Source: Dyella_B sp035690825
Lineage (GTDB): Bacteria; Pseudomonadota; Gammaproteobacteria; Xanthomonadales; Rhodanobacteraceae
Direction of reading: 5' to 3'
DNA length: 64,000 bases
Assembly: GCF_051954575.1 (NCBI RefSeq)
Contig: NZ_JBQCHP010000043.1
Span: 1 to 64,000, forward strand
Part shown: piece by piece, positions 59,801 to 64,000 of the stretch
Layout of the letters: each line of letters starts with the position of its first letter
How positions within the stretch are numbered: position 1 is the stretch's first letter
Notes under the pieces: model-generated
The model's input: the letters and a program-made list of their open reading frames with translations, nothing else
Database searches by the model: none
What the model was told of the DNA's origin: nothing
Position numbers and translations under genes: made by a program

Positions 59801-59879
59801 GGTGCTGGAAGGCGGCGGCACGCGCGAGAAGCTGAGCTTCGATCAATCGGACCTGGATGCGTTACTCGCGCCATCGTAG
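56850..59879 (+). CDS. SNF2-family DEAD/DEAH-box helicase
   Basis: A 1009-residue SF2 protein. The C-terminal ~460 residues hold the motor: LADDMGLGKTLQL (Walker A, about 569-577), FDEAQQVKN (motif II, ~667), GTPLENHLGELWS, then the helicase C domain with LLFSQFTEMLKL, LLSLKAGGVGLNLTAADTVIHYDPWWNPAAEAQASDRAHRIGQ (motifs V-VI). The N-terminal ~540 residues are a conserved helicase-associated region of the bacterial SNF2 proteins, not RapA. It likely translocates on double-stranded DNA and displaces proteins; the precise role is unknown. The TAG stop lies in a REP-like hairpin. Confidence 0.88.
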   Translation: MRMHLPDENQHGDPSASNGEREESLPGTWRKLLGKPATALAPEHVVLGFFFEVMPEDGMPYARLDAAPVLLVPSEHGRFTRPAPLEAKLLSHAVLTLHEQRLATTVLGLPQTLRKTRSYARLSGHVGNALLAEMLDTTPCFLGGLAGLRLSRGKAHQLNWHWHLEQDGSQRLLPALPHSQRLLRVDGLWYLDAERAELGHLEADPEETHWLDLPPLKHEYSRALRRALPQSRLAHRIPLPQVFDELRRAELAPKPVLTLHALTRHARLAAGTPPLAYARLAFDYAGERLPGRGGEPLVRRIRNGQLVEITRKRAEELSTMEQLERAGLTLGVDTEGLPWDLADTLPEDAWLFPGKGHAGALEVNTPARWLALRPKLEAEGFVLEYAPSFPFEVLEGPVRWYGNAVEDADDHAFDLEIGIEVEGKRRNLLPAVAQALAEHQLNLSPAPNEPEDAVWYAPVDERRRVPVRLKELRGLLAPLAEYLEKPKKKLHLPRVQAGRLEEIVEALPVGGELQAPEQLRGFTARLRDAAERASDAVPEGLTVELRPYQREGLRWLNALAEAGVGGVLADDMGLGKTLQLITHLLALKERGALQQPALIVVPTSLIPNWLAEIARFAPSLRALALHGPQRSGDFSQIATQDIILTSYALLPRDVVTLRKQPFSLIVFDEAQQVKNPRTQARRAALTLRAPRCICLTGTPLENHLGELWSQVDLAVPGLLGDEGAFRRHYRVPIEKQRDEECQARLNRRLAPFILRRTKAQVASELPSKTEITRRVVLDGRQRELYESLRLSLADELREVIAQRGIAHSGIVVLDALLKLRQVCCDPRLVKLEAARGVRDSAKFELLMDMLPALLSEGRKVLLFSQFTEMLKLIANELERHRIPYVMLTGETRDRAEPVQRFQEGDVPLFLLSLKAGGVGLNLTAADTVIHYDPWWNPAAEAQASDRAHRIGQDKPVFVFRLITSGTVEERIEELKARKAELAEAVLEGGGTREKLSFDQSDLDALLAPS

Positions 59880-59903
59880 GTTGGGGTGAAAACCCCAACC
59901 TAT
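59876..59903. repeat. Single TAGGTTGGGGT hairpin (copy 3, half form)
   Basis: TAGGTTGGGGT, four bases, and ACCCCAACCTA form a near-perfect hairpin. It begins on the SNF2-gene stop codon and ends three bases before the HAD stop. It is the same arm as in the two longer copies. Placed between convergent genes, it probably terminates both. Confidence 0.8.
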
Positions 59904-59905
59904 GC

Positions 59906-60589
59906 TTAGTCGCGGGCGGCGACCTCGTCGATGTGCTTGAGCAGGTCCGCCGGATCGTCATACACGCGGAACGCGCCGGAGCGTTGCAGTTCGTCCTGGC
60001 CGTAGCCGCCCGAAAGCAGGCCCACACCCAACGCTCGCGCACGCTGCGCGGCGAGCATGTCCCAGATGCTGTCGCCGATCACCAGCGAATGGTGGATGTC
60101 CACACCCAGGCGCTCGGCCGCGGCGATGAACAGGTCCGGATCGGGCTTGGCGTGGCGCACCATGTCGCGCGTCACCACCGGCACTTCGTTCGGATCGACG
60201 CCAAGCGCGGCGAGATTATGTGCGGCGGTGCGCATGCGGCCGCTGGTGGCGATCGCCCAGGGAATCTTTTCCCGGGTGAGAAATTGCAGCAGCTCGCGCG
60301 CGCCCGGCAACGGCCGCACCGAACCCTGCGCGTGATGGCGGTTGAAGGCTTCCGCATGCCGCTGCTGCAGGCGTTCGATGCGCTCGGGCGTGATGTCCAG
60401 GCCGGTCTCGCGCAACAGGATGTTGGTGAACAACCCGCCGCTCATGCCGATCTTGCGATGGATGCTCCATACCGGCAGCACCACGCCTTCCTCGTCCAGC
60501 GCTTCCTTCCAGGCCAGCACGTGCTGGTAGACGCTGTCGATCAGCGTACCGTCGAGGTCGAACAGAAAGGCGGTGTGCGAGCGTGGCAT
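59906..60589 (-). CDS. HAD-superfamily phosphatase (beta-phosphoglucomutase/Gph-like)
   Basis: 227 residues from ATG 60589, which has a GAGGATC ribosome-binding site; an earlier ATG at 60607 is less likely. HAD motif I is FLFDLDGTLIDSVY, motif II in IATSGRM, motif III with Lys in KPDPDLFIAAAERLG and motif IV in VIGDSIWDMLAAQRA. A C1 cap follows motif I. Probably acts on sugar phosphates or similar; not named further. Confidence 0.85.
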   Translation of the reverse strand: MPRSHTAFLFDLDGTLIDSVYQHVLAWKEALDEEGVVLPVWSIHRKIGMSGGLFTNILLRETGLDITPERIERLQQRHAEAFNRHHAQGSVRPLPGARELLQFLTREKIPWAIATSGRMRTAAHNLAALGVDPNEVPVVTRDMVRHAKPDPDLFIAAAERLGVDIHHSLVIGDSIWDMLAAQRARALGVGLLSGGYGQDELQRSGAFRVYDDPADLLKHIDEVAARD

Positions 60590-60614
60590 GGCGATCCTCA
60601 TCATCATTCGAGGC

Positions 60615-60693
60615 CGTCATTCCCGCCAAGGCGGGAATCCGATGTGACCTGATGCAAAAACAAAGCTGGATACCCGCTTTCGCGGGATTGACG
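60615..60693. repeat. CGTC-ended dispersed repeat, AT-richer form (79 bp)
   Basis: CGTCATTCCCGC and GCGGGATTGACG are inverted ends. An inner hairpin TCCCGCCAAGGCGGGA is followed by a second, ACCCGCTTTCGCGGG(A/T). The design is the same as at 18850-18926. It fills the gap between the HAD and glk genes. Confidence 0.75.
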
Positions 60694-60704
60694 AACATGG
60701 GTGG

Positions 60705-61709
60705 TTACAAGGTTCTGCCCGATTCCAGCACGGCCAATGCCGCCGCGCCGAGAAGACCTGGTTCGGGATGCGTGATGGCGATGGTCGGCACGTGTTCCAT
60801 GGTGTCGCGGAAGCGGCCCTTGGCTTCGAAGCGCTCGCGGAAGCCGCCGCGCTGCAGCCACGGCATCAAGATTTTCAACACGCCGCCGGTGAGATATACG
60901 CCGTCCCAGCCGCCCAGGCTCAGCACCAGGTCGCCGGCAACGCTGCCGAAAATGCCGGCCAGCGTTTCCACCGTGCGTGCGCATAGCGCATCGCTGCCGT
61001 CGGTGGCGCGCGCGGTGATGTCCTCGGGTGTGTATTCCTGCGCGGGCTGACCGGCGATGTCGGCGAGTGCGAGATAGAGATTCACCAGGCCATTGCCGCA
61101 GATCATGCGCTCGTTCGACACGCGCCCGAAGCGCGCATTGAGACGGTGCAGAATTTCCACGTCTTCGGCGGTATGCGCGGCGAAGCCGGAGTGACCACCT
61201 TCGGTTTCCAGCACGATCCAGTGGCCGTGACGGTACAGCAGGCCGGCCACGCCCAGGCCGGTGCCGGGACCCATCACCACGAAGGTTTGCGAGGATTTGC
61301 GGTCGTGCTCCGGTGGCATCACGTTGCCGACGGCTTGCAGCTGGTCTTTGTGCAGCAAGGGGATCGACATGCCCTGCGCAGCGAAATCGTTCACCAGCCG
61401 CGCGCGCTCGAAGCCCAGTTCTTCCTGCAGCCCATGCGCGGACACGTTCCAGGGATTGTTGGTGATCTTCACCGTTTCGCCGTTGGCGATGCGGCCGGCG
61501 GCGGCGATGATCGCCTGCGTGGCGATGTGGCCGGTGTCGGCGAAGTATTGGCGGATGGTGTCGGCCAGCGTGTCGAAATCCTTCACGCGATAGCGCCGCA
61601 CGCTGTCCAGCAGCAATGGGTCGGCAGCGGCGGTATCGGCCAGGGCGAAGCGGACGTTGGTGCCGCCGAGATCGGCAAGCAGGGTGGGGGAGGCGATGGA
61701 GCGATCCAT
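60705..61709 (-). CDS. glk: Glucokinase
   Basis: ROK-unrelated, Glk-family hexokinase that phosphorylates glucose with ATP. 334 residues from MDRSIASPTLLADLGGTNVRFALAD; the longer frame to 61850 is not homologous. ATP site LLADLGGTNVRF, sugar site NNPWNVSAHGLQEELGFERARLVNDFAAQG, and the second Gly-rich GPGTGLGVAGLL motif. It may serve glucose from trehalose made 38 kb away, but no direct link is shown. Confidence 0.93.
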   Translation of the reverse strand: MDRSIASPTLLADLGGTNVRFALADTAAADPLLLDSVRRYRVKDFDTLADTIRQYFADTGHIATQAIIAAAGRIANGETVKITNNPWNVSAHGLQEELGFERARLVNDFAAQGMSIPLLHKDQLQAVGNVMPPEHDRKSSQTFVVMGPGTGLGVAGLLYRHGHWIVLETEGGHSGFAAHTAEDVEILHRLNARFGRVSNERMICGNGLVNLYLALADIAGQPAQEYTPEDITARATDGSDALCARTVETLAGIFGSVAGDLVLSLGGWDGVYLTGGVLKILMPWLQRGGFRERFEAKGRFRDTMEHVPTIAITHPEPGLLGAAALAVLESGRTL

Positions 61710-61899
61710 GGGCAATCCGAGATAGCGAACCTTACAAGACTGCCCGTTGTCGCCGTATTCGTCTAGCGTCGACCTTATTCCTTTCGTTGCCGGACATGTG
61801 AAAAAACACCGGCGTGTCGATTCGATGACAACGAGGGCGAGCCCCGGCATTTGCCGGGGCCGCTGTCATTTCGCAACCGTTCAAGCGGTTTGCCTCGAT

Positions 61900-63426
61900 T
61901 TATGCGCTCGGTTGCCTCGATAGCGCATCCAGCAACGCCTGTCCGTTCGGGCTGCCCCATCCGGTACAGGCATCCCAGCCGGCGGCCGCTTGGTACGTGC
62001 CGTTATCGCCTTGAGTGATATCGCGAAATGCGCTGGCGCCGATCTGGTAGATCGCCGCATGCACGTCGCCCACCGGCTTGCCCAGTTTCTGGTTGAGCCG
62101 CGCGATCAACGCTGCCCACAACGGCGCCACCGCGCTGGTGCCGCCGATGGCCTGCGTCTGGCCGCCGACCAGGATCTGGTAGCCGGTGGAAGGATCGGCG
62201 TTGCCCGCCACGTCCGGCACGCCGCGGCCGGTGCTGCCGCTCGGCGCGGCGGGTACCTTTGCGTTTTGCTGCCAGCTCGGCAACGGAAATTCGATGCTGA
62301 CGCCGCCACCGGTGGCGCCTTCGTTGTTGGCGGTTTCGTTCCACACCACTTCGCTGGTGATGGACTGTCCGTTGGCGGTCAGCGTGGTGCCGCCGCACGC
62401 TAGCGAATACGGGCTGGAGGCTGGGAAATCGACATGCGGCTGTCCATCGCTCACGCCGTCGCCGGAGCCGTTGTCGCCCGCGGCCGAGATAACGGTAACG
62501 CCGAGCGCCGCCGCATCCTGCATGGCGGTTTCCAATGCGCTGCGCGACGGGCCGTTCCAGCTGTCTTCGGGGCCGCCCCAACTGATCGAGATCACCGACG
62601 GCTTGTACGTGGTGTCGTGCGCGGCCTGCGAAATGGCCTCGTAAAAACCCTGGTCGGTGTTCGGCGCGAAATACACCGCGATGGTCGCGCCCGGCGCCAG
62701 CGCGCCCGCGACTTCGATATCCAGCGCCACTTCGATATCGGCGTCGCCACTTCCCGGCTGGTTCTGTCCACCGGCGACGGAGACATCGACCACCTTCGGC
62801 GGCTTGCTGATGCCCAGGCTTGAGAAATACTGGCTGAGGTCGCTGCTGGTGTAGCCGCCACCCAGCTCGATGATGCCGATGGTCTGCCCGCTGCCGTCCG
62901 TGCCATTGGGAAAGGCATACAGCTGACCGAGCTGCAGCGGCGTATACGAAGTGGCCGGCTGCGCGCGCGGCAGGCGGAAATGCGGACTGGCCACGGGACG
63001 GCGATCCAGGCCCAGCACCGCGATCGCTTCCGGCGGCAGCGTGGGTGCATGGCCGCAGCCGACGAACGTGCAATCGTCCATCTGGTACGTGCCGAGCGAA
63101 ACCCCGAACGCCTGTTCGAGCGCAGTCGGCGTGCCACGCAAATGCAACACGCGGCGCCGCTGGTCGTAGCCGGTTTCGGTAAGGCCATGTTGATGCGCAA
63201 AGCCGCGCAGGCTTTCGACATCGGCGGGATCGGCGCCGTGCTGTTCGGCGAACTGGATGCGCGTCAGGCGCGGCGTTTGCGGCCACTGCGCGGGTGTGGG
63301 TGCGGCGTCCGAGCGACGGCGCAATACCACGGTCACATCCATCGGTTCGTTGCTGTCGTGCGGGCCCAGATATTTCATGCCTTCGGGCGTGGTCCAGTGT
63401 GACGGGCGCTTGGCCTGCTGGATCAT
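61900..63426 (-). CDS. S53 (sedolisin/kumamolisin-type) serine-carboxyl peptidase
   Basis: 508 residues with a pro-domain (1-165) and an S53 catalytic domain. The Ser-Glu-Asp set is E232 and D236 in IEVALDIEV, the oxyanion D318 in AAGDNGSGDG and S431 in GGTSAVAPLWAAL. A calcium-binding end with D469 (RDI) and D485 (GWDACTGWG) is present. Sedolisins are active at acid pH. No Sec signal peptide is visible (MIQQAKRPSHWTTPEGMKYLG), as in some kumamolisins, so the export route is unclear. The AAGGAG ribosome-binding site supports the start at 63426. Isolated gene. Confidence 0.92.
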   Translation of the reverse strand: MIQQAKRPSHWTTPEGMKYLGPHDSNEPMDVTVVLRRRSDAAPTPAQWPQTPRLTRIQFAEQHGADPADVESLRGFAHQHGLTETGYDQRRRVLHLRGTPTALEQAFGVSLGTYQMDDCTFVGCGHAPTLPPEAIAVLGLDRRPVASPHFRLPRAQPATSYTPLQLGQLYAFPNGTDGSGQTIGIIELGGGYTSSDLSQYFSSLGISKPPKVVDVSVAGGQNQPGSGDADIEVALDIEVAGALAPGATIAVYFAPNTDQGFYEAISQAAHDTTYKPSVISISWGGPEDSWNGPSRSALETAMQDAAALGVTVISAAGDNGSGDGVSDGQPHVDFPASSPYSLACGGTTLTANGQSITSEVVWNETANNEGATGGGVSIEFPLPSWQQNAKVPAAPSGSTGRGVPDVAGNADPSTGYQILVGGQTQAIGGTSAVAPLWAALIARLNQKLGKPVGDVHAAIYQIGASAFRDITQGDNGTYQAAAGWDACTGWGSPNGQALLDALSRQPSA

Positions 63427-63513
63427 GACGCGGCTCCTTGAATGAGAGGGGACGGACGCCACCAAAGATGGCATAGGAAATGTGTCGAACTCGCGCATGG
63501 TTGCGCGGGGCGT

Positions 63514-63803
63514 TAAGGCAACACTGACCAAGTATCGCCGTCGTCATGACGCCTGGAAGGCTCGCAGGGTGTGTTGCGCGGCGCCGGGAAGACTGGCCGT
63601 CTTGCCAAGCCGCGCGGCGCATCCTGCGGGCCTTCCAGGCGTCACCCCATCATTTACATTTAATACGTGGGGCCAGCCCTGTCTGTCCGCATGCCTTCGG
63701 TCCGCCGTCTCGACAGACAGCCAGTCTGCCTTCGCCGACGGCCCTGTGGCCTGAGAACAGACAGGGCTGGTGACGACGGCGATACTTGGTCAGTGTTGCC
63801 TTA
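63514..63803. repeat. MITE-like element 2 with two nested hairpin modules
   Basis: 33-bp perfect terminal inverted repeats (63514-63546, 63771-63803; TAAGGCAACACTGACCAAGT...). Flanks are TTAA and TTAG, fitting an IS5-type YTAR target site. Module A has 22-bp arms (63547-63568/63623-63644, one mismatch) around AAGACTGGCCGTCTT (63589-63603). Module B has 14-bp arms (63673-63686/63757-63770) around CAGACAGCCAGTCTG (63714-63728). Not coding. It occupies most of the 500-bp gap between the S53 gene and hemB. Confidence 0.9.
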
Positions 63804-63929
63804 GCTCCGGTGCGTCTTCTTGAACCGATGCATCTCATACGTTGAGTTTTCGGGCGCGGCGTTCTGCCCTCAGCGCCGTCATGGTCGCGGCGCTAAACTA
63901 GGCGACGGTTTCATCAGAGACTTTTTTCC

Positions 63930-64000
63930 ATGAACTTCCCCGCCATGCGCATGCGCCGTATGCGCCGCGACGCTTTTTCCCGCTCGCTGATGCGCGAACA
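63930..64000 (+). CDS. hemB: Delta-aminolevulinic acid dehydratase (porphobilinogen synthase), N-terminus
   Basis: The 24 visible residues MNFPAMRMRRMRRDAFSRSL then MREH match the N-terminus of HemB, which often reads ..RMRR.RR...SR.LMRE. HemB joins two 5-aminolevulinate molecules in haem synthesis. The rest of the gene continues beyond the window. The 63804-63929 region must hold its promoter, but I found no convincing -35/-10 pair. Confidence 0.8.
   Translation, partial: MNFPAMRMRRMRRDAFSRSLMRE

Noticed and set aside
1..64000. tRNA, rRNA, CRISPR, toxin-antitoxin, restriction or defence systems, phage genes
   Set aside because: I looked for these on both strands and found no supported candidate in this window.

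Overview
The window looks like part of the chromosome of a high-GC gammaproteobacterium in the order Xanthomonadales, most likely a Rhodanobacteraceae member of the Dyella, Luteibacter or Rhodanobacter type. This is inferred from protein flavour (UbiA, SecB, RdgC, RpmB-RpmG, PlsB, TtcA, HemB) and gene order; no rRNA or other decisive taxonomic marker is present. Almost all of it is well-packed housekeeping sequence. I see no tRNA, rRNA, CRISPR array, prophage or conjugative element.

Layout: 0-1.07 kb holds a nested insertion-sequence scar, with the right end of an IS3-family element abutting the 3' part of an IS5-family element. 1.08-2.6 kb carries ubiA and a FosX-like VOC gene. 2.6-15.4 kb, all on the minus strand, is a branched-chain amino acid supraoperon: promoter, leader peptide and attenuator, then leuA-ilvE-leuC-leuD-leuB-ilvD-ilvC-VOC-ilvG-ilvM-ilvA. 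Together these encode every enzyme needed for Ile, Val and Leu synthesis. Six of the junctions are 4-bp ATGA stop/start overlaps. The 44-codon leader has an uninterrupted-but-for-one run of Leu, Val and Ile codons. Its last codons can pair with the 5' arm of the terminator, so attenuation by all three amino acids is the likely control.

15.6-31.8 kb is a mosaic of single genes and pairs: GNAT, YdcH, ttcA, aromatic aminotransferase, rdgC, a YgjP-like metallopeptidase, YciI-like, cytoplasmic trehalase plus glucose-dehydrogenase-like SDR, GFA protein, alpha/beta hydrolase, M1 aminopeptidase, proline iminopeptidase, an Lrp regulator divergent from an EamA exporter, GST and ubiE. 31.8-35.6 kb is a compositionally different islet with a 685-bp non-coding leader and a lipoprotein subtilase autotransporter of the NalP/SphB1 type.

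35.6-64 kb holds plsB, a lipoprotein, class C acid phosphatase, an AI-2E family transporter, bluB, rep, tdk, mutM behind a gliding-type (GldA/F/G-like) ABC operon, an acyl-CoA desaturase, a small saccharopine-dehydrogenase/DCC/DUF4166 cluster, rpmB-rpmG, secB-gpsA, a SNF2 helicase, a HAD phosphatase, glk, a sedolisin (S53) protease and the first codons of hemB.

Dispersed repeats are a second theme. Two roughly 290-bp MITE-like elements (21.2 kb and 63.5 kb) have perfect 22-33-bp terminal inverted repeats. Each contains two tandem long-hairpin modules with the same AGACTGGCCGTCT-like centre. There are also two inverted copies of a 125-bp GC-rich repeat, three copies of a TAGGTTGGGGT hairpin repeat and two 77-79-bp repeats with CGTC ends. 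Most sit between genes, several exactly on stop codons or between convergent genes.
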